Shown here: positions 1 to 8,538 of the stretch, piece after piece
Numbering within the stretch: the stretch's first letter is position 1
How the letters are laid out: every line of letters starts with the position of its first letter
Assembly (NCBI GenBank): GCA_964577715.1
Contig: CAZOAA010000004.1
Span: 4,370 to 68,369, forward strand
From: SUP05 sp964577715
Lineage (GTDB): Bacteria > Pseudomonadota > Gammaproteobacteria > PS1 > Pseudothioglobaceae
Direction: 5' to 3'
Length of the DNA stretch: 64,000 nt
The notes under the pieces: model-generated
What the model was told of the DNA's origin: nothing
Databases searched by the model: none
Seen by the model: only the letters and a program-made list of their open reading frames with translations
Program-made: the position numbers and the translations under genes

Positions 1-652
1 GTGCTGATAACTTGCCAGTCACCAAATCACGCACAATAACACCTCTTGCCTTACCATCAATACTAACAACTTCTAGCATCTCACAGCGAGAATGGTGCGT
101 TATTCGCCCAGCTTCAATTTGACGACTCATGGCGCTATAAGCACCTAAGAGCAACTGTTGGCCTGTTTGCCCTTTGGCATAAAAAGTACGAGATACTTGT
201 GTACCACCGAATGATCGATTGGCTAAATAGCCACTATACTCACGTGCAAAAGGCACACCTTGTGCCACTGCTTGATCGATAATATTATTGCTAAGCTCTG
301 CCAAACGGTATACATTCGACTCTCTCGCCCTAAAATCGCCGCCTTTAATGGTGTCGTAAAATAAACGCCAAACACTATCGCCATCATTTTGATAATTCTT
401 GGTCGCATTAATTCCGCCTTGTGCAGCAATAGAATGCGCACGACGAGGTGAATCTTGAAAACAAAATGAACTTACCTGATAACCCGCTTCACCCAGTGTT
501 GCACAAAGCGAGGCACCAGCAAGCCCAGTACCAATAACAATAATTTTGTGCTTATCTCGGTTTTGTGGCGCCACTAAGGCCAAATCAAACAAATGCTTCT
601 TCCAACGATTCTCTAATGAACCAGTCGGCTCTTTTGCATTAAATATACTCAT
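1..652 (-). CDS. sdhA: succinate dehydrogenase flavoprotein subunit, N-terminal part (runs off the window)
   Basis: Catalytic flavoprotein of succinate:quinone oxidoreductase (complex II), oxidising succinate to fumarate with covalently bound FAD. The translation from ATG at 652 shows an FAD-binding dinucleotide motif (IVIGTGLAGAS) near residue 40 and, about 35 residues later, HSIAAQGGINA, the motif around the FAD-linking histidine. The start overlaps the sdhC stop (ATGA), so translation is coupled. The pairing with a single five-helix cytochrome b suggests the type B enzyme seen in Bacillus and epsilonproteobacteria rather than the E. coli SdhCD type. The C-terminal two thirds and the iron-sulfur subunit lie outside the window. 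Confidence 0.93.
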   Translation of the reverse strand, partial: MSIFNAKEPTGSLENRWKKHLFDLALVAPQNRDKHKIIVIGTGLAGASLCATLGEAGYQVSSFCFQDSPRRAHSIAAQGGINATKNYQNDGDSVWRLFYDTIKGGDFRARESNVYRLAELSNNIIDQAVAQGVPFAREYSGYLANRSFGGTQVSRTFYAKGQTGQQLLLGAYSAMSRQIEAGRITHHSRCEMLEVVSIDGKARGVIVRDLVTGKLSA

Positions 653-1239
653 AAAGTCACACCCAATGGAATAGATACAAAGCCAAAAAATATTCCCAAG
701 ACAATCAGTGCAATTAACAAATGATATTGCTTACTCGACACTCCTAAAGTTTGCCCTACATTACCGAGCGAATGATACAAATGTGCACTCAATGTTAATA
801 CGCCTAAAACATAAATCAACAACATAATAGGCTGAGTAAAAATATTCAAAATTTGTTGATACAAATCTGTTTTATCTAAAAATTTCATTTGTAAAAAATG
901 AAATACAATAAACACTAATAAAGCACTTGCTCCGCCCCAGGCAACAAATCTAGAGATAGCTTTGGGGTAGCTTTTTTTATAGGTAGTCCCTTTGCTTTTA
1001 TTGTTAGAGATCTGACGAGATACAGCTGTAAAAACATGAAACCCTAAAGTTGCAATCAAAGCCAATATCATTAAATAATAAATGGGTGACTGATTAAACT
1101 CAGTATAAAAATTATTAAAAGCATCTTTGCCAGTATGAAAACTCAGCAAACTCAGCATGTGAAAAATCACATAAGAAAACCAGGTTAGCCCTGCAAAAGC
1201 CATCCATTTTTTTTGAATAACTGAATTAGTAAAGCTCAT
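649..1239 (-). CDS. sdhC: succinate dehydrogenase cytochrome b subunit (b558 type)
   Basis: Membrane anchor of complex II that carries heme b and passes electrons to quinone. I place the start at 1239 (MSFTNSVIQKKWMAF), which has GGAG 7 bases upstream and gives 196 residues; a longer reading from 1275 has no such site. About five hydrophobic helices are visible, with histidines in several of them (for example HMLSLLSFH and HLYHSLGN) as likely heme ligands. It overlaps the preceding TPR gene by 14 bases and sdhA by 4. The single long cytochrome subunit fits the type B family. Confidence 0.9.
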   Translation of the reverse strand: MSFTNSVIQKKWMAFAGLTWFSYVIFHMLSLLSFHTGKDAFNNFYTEFNQSPIYYLMILALIATLGFHVFTAVSRQISNNKSKGTTYKKSYPKAISRFVAWGGASALLVFIVFHFLQMKFLDKTDLYQQILNIFTQPIMLLIYVLGVLTLSAHLYHSLGNVGQTLGVSSKQYHLLIALIVLGIFFGFVSIPLGVTL

Positions 1240-1708
1240 CAAACTCCGCACGGGGTTGTAAATTTTCTTTTTCAATTGTTCTTAAACAACTGTTGTAACG
1301 CAGAATTGGGTCTGAACAATGTTTTGGCGCCATCTTTTCCGCAATCTCATATTTAGAAATTGCCTCCATCAGCCCCTCATAAGCAAATGATTGCGACATT
1401 GGATTTTTGAGTAATGCTCTAGCCTTGCGCTCAAAATAAATCCCTGTGTAATAAGTCCGATGAAATTCAGAAGAGAATCTAGCAATAGTATCAAGAATTT
1501 TGTTATGCTGGACTTTAGTGGTTCCATGTGAGCATTGATCAGTTAATGCCAAAATATATACCACTAAGGCTTCTTGATTATCAGGATCTACCGCAAATAC
1601 ATCGATACATATACTAATCGCCAGATCTGGCTCATTCAAAGTTCGATACTGTCGCGCTTTATCAAGCACAGTATCAATAGTATCTTTATGAATTAAATGA
1701 TATTCCAT
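1226..1708 (-). CDS. TPR-like hypothetical protein, first gene of the sdh operon
   Basis: Soluble protein of 160 residues. The start at 1708 is chosen because AAAGGGGAG lies just before that ATG; an upstream start at 1729 lacks a site. Residues 10-50 (RQYRTLNEPDLAI, then a segment ending DPDNQEALV) look like a tetratricopeptide helix pair, and a second weak pair lies near residues 115-140. It has no signal peptide or membrane segment. Overlap with sdhC shows co-transcription, so a role in assembling or regulating complex II is possible, but the sequence does not show it. Confidence 0.7.
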   Translation of the reverse strand: MEYHLIHKDTIDTVLDKARQYRTLNEPDLAISICIDVFAVDPDNQEALVVYILALTDQCSHGTTKVQHNKILDTIARFSSEFHRTYYTGIYFERKARALLKNPMSQSFAYEGLMEAISKYEIAEKMAPKHCSDPILRYNSCLRTIEKENLQPRAEFDELY

Positions 1709-1957
1709 ACTCCCCTTTGTCAATATCAAGCTTTAATTCTGCACATCATATCAAATAACGCTTTACACGGTTAACTTATTCGAAAATTCATCAATTTTTA
1801 AAATTATGAACAAAACTTGTTTAATAAAAATAACTTTTTTTAAAAAAATACTGTTTTAAAGCCTAAATCGATTGTTTTTATAGTTTTATAACAAGTAAAA
1901 CCCTTGTTTTACAAGGTGTTTAGAGTTGTTTTAATTATTTCTGATTTTTTTAAATAA
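1709..1957. other. AT-rich divergent intergenic region between sdh and mraZ operons
   Basis: No convincing gene lies here. It must hold the promoter of the leftward sdh operon, but I could not fix one -35/-10 pair in the very AT-rich sequence. The only distinct structure is an inverted repeat at 1895-1912. Confidence 0.5.
1895..1912. repeat. 7-bp perfect inverted repeat upstream of mraZ
   Basis: GTAAAAC and GTTTTAC flank CCTT. An alternative hairpin (CCTTGT/ACAAGG) overlaps the right arm. There is no T-run, so it is not a simple terminator. It could be an operator for either divergent operon; no regulator is identified. Confidence 0.35.
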
Positions 1958-1990
1958 AAGTGGTTGCAAGTGGGTATAAGTGGTATAAAA
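1958..1990 (+). promoter_or_regulatory. mraZ promoter with three MraZ boxes
   Basis: AAGTGG occurs three times at 1958, 1968 and 1978, exactly 10 bases apart, followed directly by TATAAAA (1984-1990) as a -10 element. MraZ in E. coli and mycoplasmas binds tandem TGGG- or GTG-type repeats with this period in front of its own operon. The arrangement indicates repression of the division cluster by MraZ. The -35 (TGGTTG at 1961, 17-base spacer) is weak and lies inside the boxes. Confidence 0.75.
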
Positions 1991-2044
1991 TGTACTTTAT
2001 TAACTTGAGGAGTTAATATTTTTACATCGCCATTAGGGGGAAAC

Positions 2045-2122
2045 ATGGAAGCAACACTACATACTTTTATATATACAGCATCAGTAATCATTCTGTCTTT
2101 AAGCTACGCTGCAATCGCATAA
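2045..2122 (+). CDS. possible 25-residue membrane peptide in the mraZ leader
   Basis: The ATG at 2045 is preceded by AGGGGG, 4 bases away, and reads 25 codons to TAA. After the first few residues almost the whole peptide is hydrophobic (FIYTASVIILSLSYAAIA), consistent with one transmembrane helix. It lies between the MraZ boxes and mraZ, in the expected operon leader, 27 bases before the mraZ start. It may be a real small protein, a leader peptide or chance; no family is recognised. Confidence 0.35.
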   Translation: MEATLHTFIYTASVIILSLSYAAIA

Positions 2123-2149
2123 CGTAATGCATCAAGCCTTGGGGGGTAT

Positions 2150-2602
2150 ATGTTTAGGGGGGTACATAATTTAACCATTGACGCTAAGGGACGATTAAAG
2201 ATTCCTACGCGCCATCAAGCACAAATTGATAAAAGTTGTGCTGGAAAGATGGTAATTAGTATCCATCCTGACGATGCTTGCCTCCTGTTATATCCTTTAG
2301 GTGATTGGAAAAAACTTGAGCAAAAAGTTAGTGAACTTCCTTCACTAAATATCCATACCAAGCGAATTAAACGAAAACTCATTGGCCATGCTACTGATTG
2401 TGAGCTAGATAAAGCATCACGCATTCTGATTCCTGCCACACTTAGGAGTTATGCAGATTTAAACAAAAAGATTATCATGAGTGGTCAAGGACATAATTTT
2501 GAATTATGGGATGAAAACACTTGGAATAAACAAATTCAAAATCTTGATTCCCTAAGTAAAAAAGAAACCATTCCACAAGAGATTGCCCAACTATCATTAT
2601 GA
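2150..2602 (+). CDS. mraZ: transcriptional regulator MraZ
   Basis: DNA-binding regulator of the division and cell-wall cluster, acting on its own operon promoter. The 150-residue length is normal. It has two AbrB-like half-repeats, visible as DAKGRLKIP near residues 11-19 and DKASRILIP near 82-90. It is the first gene of the mraZ-rsmH-ftsL-ftsI operon and overlaps rsmH by 4 bases. A strong GGGGGG site precedes the ATG. Candidate binding boxes lie about 165-190 bases upstream of its start. Confidence 0.95.
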   Translation: MFRGVHNLTIDAKGRLKIPTRHQAQIDKSCAGKMVISIHPDDACLLLYPLGDWKKLEQKVSELPSLNIHTKRIKRKLIGHATDCELDKASRILIPATLRSYADLNKKIIMSGQGHNFELWDENTWNKQIQNLDSLSKKETIPQEIAQLSL

Positions 2603-3534
2603 TTAGCAATCATCACCAATCAGTGATGTTTAACGAGTCAATTGAAGGGTTGAACATAAAAGATAATGGCACTTATATTGATGCAACTTTTGGTCGTGGT
2701 GGGCACACACATGGCATCTTAAATCGGCTAAATGACTCTGGAAAAGTCATTGCCTTTGATCAAGATATTAGCGCCGTTAATTATGCTAAAGAAAATTTTG
2801 ACGATAGCCGATTAGAGGTTATTCATAGTGCTTTTTCCAATATCTCAACACTGCTCAATAAACGTGGACTAATCGGAAAAATTGATGGTATCTTGATGGA
2901 CTTAGGTGTGTCTTCTCCACAACTGGATAATGCTCAGCGAGGCTTTAGTTTTAACCATGATGGACCCTTAGACATGCGCATGGATCAAACTCAAGGCGTT
3001 AGTGCGGCACAGTGGCTATCAACAGCCGATGAAGTAGAAATTGCTGATGTGTTATATCAATACGGTGAAGAAAGAAAAAGTCGAAAAATTGCTAATGCTA
3101 TTAAAAGATATCAACAAAATAAAAGTATTGACACAACCTTGCAACTAGCAAATATTATTGCCTCCGTTATTAAAACAAAGAAAAACAAACACCCTGCTAC
3201 TCGTTCATTTCAGGCAATACGGATTTTTATTAATCAAGAACTTAAGCAACTATCAGAAACTTTAGAGCAAGTTATTGATTTACTAGCAACAGGTGGCAGG
3301 CTTGTTGTAATCAGTTTTCATTCGATTGAAGATCGAATTGTTAAACAATTTATCAAGAAATATTCCCAACAAAAAGCATTGCCAAAGGGTTTACCAGTTA
3401 TGGATGCCAACCTCAAAGAAACTGTACTTAAAGACCTAGGAAAAGCATTCGCCAGTAAGGATGAAATAGCACTTAACAAACGCTCAAGAAGTGCAATTTT
3501 AAGAATTGCGCAACGCACTGAGGTCAAGGTGTAA
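2599..3534 (+). CDS. rsmH: 16S rRNA (cytosine1402-N4)-methyltransferase
   Basis: Methylates N4 of C1402 in the ribosomal P site using S-adenosylmethionine. The 311 residues cover the whole family. It has the N-terminal HQSVMFNESI segment, the SAM-binding DATFGRGGHT at about residues 28-37, DGILMDLGVSS, and the C-terminal VISFHSIEDR. Its start overlaps mraZ (ATGA) and ftsL begins 2 bases after its stop, the standard order in the dcw cluster. Confidence 0.96.
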   Translation: MISNHHQSVMFNESIEGLNIKDNGTYIDATFGRGGHTHGILNRLNDSGKVIAFDQDISAVNYAKENFDDSRLEVIHSAFSNISTLLNKRGLIGKIDGILMDLGVSSPQLDNAQRGFSFNHDGPLDMRMDQTQGVSAAQWLSTADEVEIADVLYQYGEERKSRKIANAIKRYQQNKSIDTTLQLANIIASVIKTKKNKHPATRSFQAIRIFINQELKQLSETLEQVIDLLATGGRLVVISFHSIEDRIVKQFIKKYSQQKALPKGLPVMDANLKETVLKDLGKAFASKDEIALNKRSRSAILRIAQRTEVKV

Positions 3535-3536
3535 AA

Positions 3537-3812
3537 ATGCTAAGTAAGTTATCTATCAAAACTAAAGTTAATGCAGTGCTCAGCATTTCAATTGTCATTC
3601 TATCAATATTGAGCATTATTTGGAATTTTGATATGCGAACACTCTATCTAGAACAAGATAAACACGAGGTTCAATACAACAAAACCATGGCTATGCATAA
3701 ACAGCTACTGACCAAACACTCACAAATTATTAGTGGTAATCGAATTAAAGATAAGGCTATTAAAGTTTTAAAAATGAAAGCTCCAAAATCTTCCAAACAG
3801 GTTCTTTTATGA
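3537..3812 (+). CDS. ftsL: cell division protein FtsL
   Basis: Small bitopic divisome protein that links FtsB/FtsQ to the FtsWI synthase. It has 91 residues: a short cytoplasmic tail, one hydrophobic helix at about residues 11-28 (AVLSISIVILSILSIIW) and a periplasmic region with heptad-like spacing. Similarity in this family is low, so the call rests on size, topology and its place between rsmH and ftsI. It overlaps ftsI by 4 bases. Confidence 0.85.
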   Translation: MLSKLSIKTKVNAVLSISIVILSILSIIWNFDMRTLYLEQDKHEVQYNKTMAMHKQLLTKHSQIISGNRIKDKAIKVLKMKAPKSSKQVLL

Positions 3813-5677
3813 CTAAAAAACGACTATTCAGGGTATTTAAAGTACAGAACTATTGGCAAAGACAAGGTTTAATTAAGTACATCTTTGTATTTTTGTTTTT
3901 TGGTTTTGCATTTAGAATTATCAACGTTAATCAACTAAATGCTGGTGATATATCCATACAAGAAAAAGCGACAAAACAAACCATTACAAAGCTACAAGAA
4001 AAAGCTCGTCGTGGGGATATTTTAGACAGGAATGGTGAAGTGCTTGCCAGTAGTCTAATCTTAAAAAAAGTTAATTTAGATCCAACAAACCTTCAAGTTG
4101 AATATATTCCAAAACTGGCAAAGGCATTAGATATGCCAAGAAAGAAGCTAAGTAGAATTTTGGCAAAAAAAAGAAAAATTGGTTCTCGTTATTTAATTAT
4201 TAAAAAGAATTTAACATTAACAGATCCAATTATTAACAATATTAAAGAACTTCAAAAAGAAAGAATAGAAGTTTGTAGGGTTAAAAGAAAAAAAGACAAG
4301 GTTAAGCTATTAGATAAAGCTTTATCATTCTTAAAAATAAAAGAAATAAAAATTACCTATAGCAAAATTTCTGATTGTAGAAAAGAAAGAATTAATGGCC
4401 TAGCATTACAGCAAGATACTTACAGGTCTTATCCAAAAGGCGCCTCACTTGCACCACTATTAGGCCGGAGTAATCGTGATTCTGGCATTGAAACAGAATT
4501 TGACCACATACTTGCTGGGAAAAACGGAAAAAAAGAGCTTAAATATGATGAAAAATCACAAGGCTCTTATTTCAATCCTAAAGTTGTTAGCACGCTAACA
4601 CATGGCCAAGATATTAAACTAACGATTGATTCCAATATTCAATTTCATACTTACACAGCAGTCAAAAATGCTGTTGAAAAACATAGGGCAGATTCAGGTT
4701 CAGCCATTATATTAGCCCCTAATGGGGAAGTACTGGCAATGGCTAATTATCCGGCAGATGACCCGAATGATAGAAGCATATATAACGCAGAAAACTATCG
4801 CAATCGCGTATTGTCAGATAAAGTTGAGCCAGGATCAACCATGAAACCTTTCACAATGCTATTGGCACTTGATAAAAATAAAATAAGTGCTACTGATGAT
4901 GAACTTATAGACGTTTCAAAACGCATTGGACATATAAAGTCAGATGCTGAAGCTAGAAGACATGGAGACGCAATTACAGTTAAAAAAATTTTACAAAAAT
5001 CACATAATTTAGGCACTGTCAATGTTTCCGAACGTCTTAACAAAGAAGATATGTTCGACACTTGGAACAAACTTGGGTTTGGCCGTTCCCTAGGCTTAGT
5101 ACCTAGTATTGAAAGTCTTGGCTCACTTAGACATTTTGACTCATGGGCAGTGGTTGATAAACGAGCGCTTTCCTTTGGTTATGGACCAATGGAAACCAAT
5201 TTAGCACAATTAGCTAGGGCTTATTTAGTGTTCGCCAACAAAGGAGCTGTACCTCCATTAAAATTACTAAAAGAAGCAAATACTATTGATAATACAGTAC
5301 AAGTGTTTAACCCAAAATCTACAGATAAGATTGCGCAATTACTAGATTCAGTTGCATCTAAAGATGGCTCTGGATATCGTGCACAAATAAAAGGCTATCA
5401 TGTTGCCGGAAAAACAGGTACGGCTGAAATGGTAATTAACGGATCATATAGCAAGAAAGGCGCAAAACGTACATTCTTTACAGGTTTTGTGCCTGTTAAA
5501 AATCCAAAATATATCATGGCTGTTCGCCTTGATCACCCTAAAAAATGTTATGCTAGTTGGGACCCAAGTATAAAAATTAAATGTCAGGGTTCAAACTCTG
5601 CAGCTATGATATTTAGAGAAGCAATGACAAATATCCTAACCACAGATAAGTCAATCAAATTATTGGCAAAAAAATAA
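3809..5677 (+). CDS. ftsI: peptidoglycan transpeptidase FtsI (PBP3)
   Basis: Septal D,D-transpeptidase. The 622 residues carry a transmembrane anchor at about 24-40, a pedestal domain starting ARRGDILDRNG, and the catalytic set: S343-T-M-K346, S398-H-N400 and K535-T-G-T-A. The pedestal holds a lysine-rich stretch of roughly 50 residues with two cysteines (about residues 150-195) that I do not recall from typical FtsI and that makes it longer than the E. coli protein (588). murE, normally next, is absent; the gene ends 4 bases from the convergent dnaG stop. Confidence 0.95.
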   Translation: MTKKRLFRVFKVQNYWQRQGLIKYIFVFLFFGFAFRIINVNQLNAGDISIQEKATKQTITKLQEKARRGDILDRNGEVLASSLILKKVNLDPTNLQVEYIPKLAKALDMPRKKLSRILAKKRKIGSRYLIIKKNLTLTDPIINNIKELQKERIEVCRVKRKKDKVKLLDKALSFLKIKEIKITYSKISDCRKERINGLALQQDTYRSYPKGASLAPLLGRSNRDSGIETEFDHILAGKNGKKELKYDEKSQGSYFNPKVVSTLTHGQDIKLTIDSNIQFHTYTAVKNAVEKHRADSGSAIILAPNGEVLAMANYPADDPNDRSIYNAENYRNRVLSDKVEPGSTMKPFTMLLALDKNKISATDDELIDVSKRIGHIKSDAEARRHGDAITVKKILQKSHNLGTVNVSERLNKEDMFDTWNKLGFGRSLGLVPSIESLGSLRHFDSWAVVDKRALSFGYGPMETNLAQLARAYLVFANKGAVPPLKLLKEANTIDNTVQVFNPKSTDKIAQLLDSVASKDGSGYRAQIKGYHVAGKTGTAEMVINGSYSKKGAKRTFFTGFVPVKNPKYIMAVRLDHPKKCYASWDPSIKIKCQGSNSAAMIFREAMTNILTTDKSIKLLAKK

Positions 5678-5681
5678 CTCT

Positions 5682-7514
5682 CTACTTTTTAAGTTTAGAT
5701 TTTTGGATATCCTCCATTAGCTTTTTTTGTTCTTCAAGCGTATTTGCAGTATTAATAGAGGCTTTATTTTGAGAGGTTTTTTGTTGATCTTCGCAGGCTT
5801 TTAAGGCAGACAAAAACTCATCCTTTGCTTGCACTTCACTCAAATGTGGCTCCATGATGCAAAGTTGTTTAAGACGATTATAAGTAGGTGTTTTATTTTT
5901 AAAAGGGTCTAATAATTTTTCTTGAGATGCACTCTCATCTTCAAATACTTGGGCGGAATGAACTAACTCTAATAGAACTGCAAATTTGATATCTGTTTTT
6001 TTAAGGTTTCGTATCCTAACTTCAACTGTACCATCTGCTAATATCGGATAATTAAGCAATAAAGTAATCATTTTAGACATAAGCGCTTTTAAACTAACGC
6101 TCTGCACGACTACTGGCCTCGACTCTGATATTTCTTTAAAATCAGAAAAATCCTGAAAATGACTCTCGTCATTAGGCATTGGGGCATCAGGTGTCTGTGT
6201 ATCTTCTGACAAATCTCGCTGGTCAAACACTTGCTGGACCTGCCCAACACTTTGCTCCACTTCTTGAGCAACACCTTCAATCAACTGTTGTCGATAAAGA
6301 TCATAACCCACTTGATTAATCAATACTTTTGCTTTTTCTATAAATAAAGTTTTTCCTTCAATGGTGTCAAAATCAAGCTGATTCTTTATATGATCAAACA
6401 AAAATTTGGATAAAGTGTGTGCTTTTTCAATGCGACCCTCAAAAGCTTTTGATGATTCTTTTTTTATAACAGTATCTGGGTCTTCTCCATCGGGCAAAAA
6501 TAAGAATTTGACAACCAGATCAGCCTCAATCACAGGTAGTGCAATTTGAAGTGCTTTCCATGCAGCAGAACGACCCGCCCTATCCCCATCAAAACAAAAA
6601 ACAATATTATCCGTTGTCCGTGACAATGTTTGTAGATGCTCAGATGTAGTAGCTGTACCTAATGTAGCAACCGTAGACGTGATACCGCCCTGATGTAGTG
6701 CCACCACATCCATATAGCCTTCAACTACCAATATGTAGTCAATTGTGCGTGAATATTTACGCGCATGATACAACCCATAAAGCTCTCTAGATTTGTGAAA
6801 TATAGGGGTTTCTGGTGAATTTAAATACTTAGGTTTATCTTCTTTAGACAAAACACGGCCACCAAAAGCAATCACATCCCCCTTTGTATTATGAATAGGA
6901 AACATAAGGCGATCACGAAAACGATCGTAATACTCACCTTGTTTATCTTTCTTGGCAACTAACAGCCCCATCTCTACCAAATCCTGAACAACCTCTAAAT
7001 CCTTATTAAAATACTCAAACAAATTACTCCAACCTGGAGGCGCAAAACCTAAATCAAAACGTTTAGCTATTACCCCTGTAATGCCCCTTTTGTGGGCATA
7101 GGCTACTATTTTGTCTTTTGCAGGAGAGTTTCTTAATTGATACTGATAAAACTCATTTACTTTTTGCATCAAATCACGATAACGCTTAATTCTAGGATCA
7201 GCAGGCTTAGAGTTTTGATCATACACCACACTAATACCGGATTCCCTAGCTACTGCCTCTACCGCCTCTGTAAAATTTAAATGGTCAAATTTCATTACAA
7301 AATCAATAGCACTGCCATTTTCACGACAACCAAAACAATGATAATACTGTTTACTTGGAACAACGGTAAATGAAGGAGTTTTTTCCTCATGAAAAGGGCA
7401 ACACGCTTTATAATCTTTGCCTGCTTTTTTGAGTGGTACGCGCCTATTAATTAGATCAACAATATCTACTTGACTAGATAAATCATTGATAAAATCGTTA
7501 TTAATAAAAGGCAT
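5682..7514 (-). CDS. dnaG: DNA primase
   Basis: Makes RNA primers for replication. The 610 residues contain the CHC2 zinc ribbon (C39, H42, C60, C63), the RNA polymerase-like core and the Toprim motif VVEGYMDV near residue 262, followed by the metal-binding FCFDGDRAGR. The C-terminal region, expected to bind DnaB helicase, is less conserved. It is transcribed alone here, not between rpsU and rpoD as in many gammaproteobacteria, and converges on ftsI. Confidence 0.96.
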   Translation of the reverse strand: MPFINNDFINDLSSQVDIVDLINRRVPLKKAGKDYKACCPFHEEKTPSFTVVPSKQYYHCFGCRENGSAIDFVMKFDHLNFTEAVEAVARESGISVVYDQNSKPADPRIKRYRDLMQKVNEFYQYQLRNSPAKDKIVAYAHKRGITGVIAKRFDLGFAPPGWSNLFEYFNKDLEVVQDLVEMGLLVAKKDKQGEYYDRFRDRLMFPIHNTKGDVIAFGGRVLSKEDKPKYLNSPETPIFHKSRELYGLYHARKYSRTIDYILVVEGYMDVVALHQGGITSTVATLGTATTSEHLQTLSRTTDNIVFCFDGDRAGRSAAWKALQIALPVIEADLVVKFLFLPDGEDPDTVIKKESSKAFEGRIEKAHTLSKFLFDHIKNQLDFDTIEGKTLFIEKAKVLINQVGYDLYRQQLIEGVAQEVEQSVGQVQQVFDQRDLSEDTQTPDAPMPNDESHFQDFSDFKEISESRPVVVQSVSLKALMSKMITLLLNYPILADGTVEVRIRNLKKTDIKFAVLLELVHSAQVFEDESASQEKLLDPFKNKTPTYNRLKQLCIMEPHLSEVQAKDEFLSALKACEDQQKTSQNKASINTANTLEEQKKLMEDIQKSKLKK

Positions 7515-7552
7515 GCTGAGAACAAAAAAATAAAAACTAAAATCTTATTTTA

Positions 7553-8458
7553 ATGACAAAAACAAATTTTTATCATCCTAAATTTTTCCCAACATGGATA
7601 TTAATTTTTTTCATGAAGTTGGGTGCTAAACTTCCCTTTACCTTGCAGGTATTTTTAGGAAAGGGAATTGGCAAATTACTTTACCCTTTACTTTCTCGAT
7701 TCAGAAAAATTGCCCTTATTAATGTGGCACGTTGCTTTCCTGATAAAAACATTGAGCAAGTCGAAAGTCTAGTTAAGCAAAACTTTGAGGCCATTGGAAT
7801 TTCTATTTTTGAAACTGCCAATGCTTACTTCGGAAAAGATGACAAAATTCAAAAACTCATCACTATTCATAATGAACATCACTTGACTGATGCCCTGGAA
7901 AAGAAACAAGGGGTTATTTTACTAGCCGCCCATTTCATGCCTTTAATGCTAGGCTCTAGAGCGCTTTTATTAAAACATACCATTGCTAATATTTATCGCC
8001 CACAAGATAATCAATTGTTTGATGAAGTAATGCGCAAAGGTTTTGTTGATAACGGTGCAGTTATGATTAAAACTCTAGATACGCGCTCCATGATGAAAGC
8101 AGTTAAAAACGGCTTACCAATTTGGTATGCACCTGATCAAGACTTGGGTGAAAAAAATTCTGTCTTTGCACCTTTTTTTGATATTCAAACTGCCACTGTT
8201 GCAGCTACTGCACGCTTAGCCAAAGACAAAAATACAGTGGTAATTCCTTATTTCTTTATCAGGACCACTACAGGATATGAAATGAGCTTTGAGCCTCCCA
8301 TTAAAAACTATCCAAGTGATGATGCGATTGCTGATGCTTCTAAAACCAATAAAATATTACAAGATCAAATTTTAAAAGCACCTGAACAATATCTCTGGAT
8401 TCATAAACGCTTTAAAACTAGACCAAAAGGTGAGCAATCTTTTTATGAAGGTTTTTAA
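7553..8458 (+). CDS. LpxL/HtrB-family acyltransferase with altered catalytic motif
   Basis: Belongs to the lipid A late acyltransferase family, which transfers a secondary acyl chain from acyl-ACP to Kdo-lipid A at the inner membrane. The 301 residues are near normal length, with an N-terminal hydrophobic helix (about 10-22), NVARCFPD, and the conserved WYAPDQDLG and FAPFFDIQTAT segments. The HX4(D/E) motif is broken: H127 is present in AAHFMPLM, but the acid position is Met132. The protein may be inactive, use another residue, or have a changed activity. It is divergent from dnaG and upstream of rpsO. Confidence 0.82.
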   Translation: MTKTNFYHPKFFPTWILIFFMKLGAKLPFTLQVFLGKGIGKLLYPLLSRFRKIALINVARCFPDKNIEQVESLVKQNFEAIGISIFETANAYFGKDDKIQKLITIHNEHHLTDALEKKQGVILLAAHFMPLMLGSRALLLKHTIANIYRPQDNQLFDEVMRKGFVDNGAVMIKTLDTRSMMKAVKNGLPIWYAPDQDLGEKNSVFAPFFDIQTATVAATARLAKDKNTVVIPYFFIRTTTGYEMSFEPPIKNYPSDDAIADASKTNKILQDQILKAPEQYLWIHKRFKTRPKGEQSFYEGF

Positions 8459-8490
8459 TTTAACTGCTAGATTACAAAAGCAAATTAGCG

Positions 8491-8496
8491 TATAAT
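8491..8496 (+). promoter_or_regulatory. likely -10 element of the rpsO promoter
   Basis: A perfect TATAAT lies 43 bases before the rpsO start in the gap after the LpxL-like gene. No good -35 hexamer is seen at the usual distance (TAGATT at 8468), so the call rests on the -10 and position. Confidence 0.5.
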
Positions 8497-8538
8497 TATT
8501 CTTTTTTTACTATTTTGATTTCGCTTTATACTTAAACT

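Noticed and set aside
1909..2091. 60-codon minus-strand frame opposite the mraZ leader
   Set aside because: It runs through the promoter and MraZ boxes and has no ribosome site or recognisable content.
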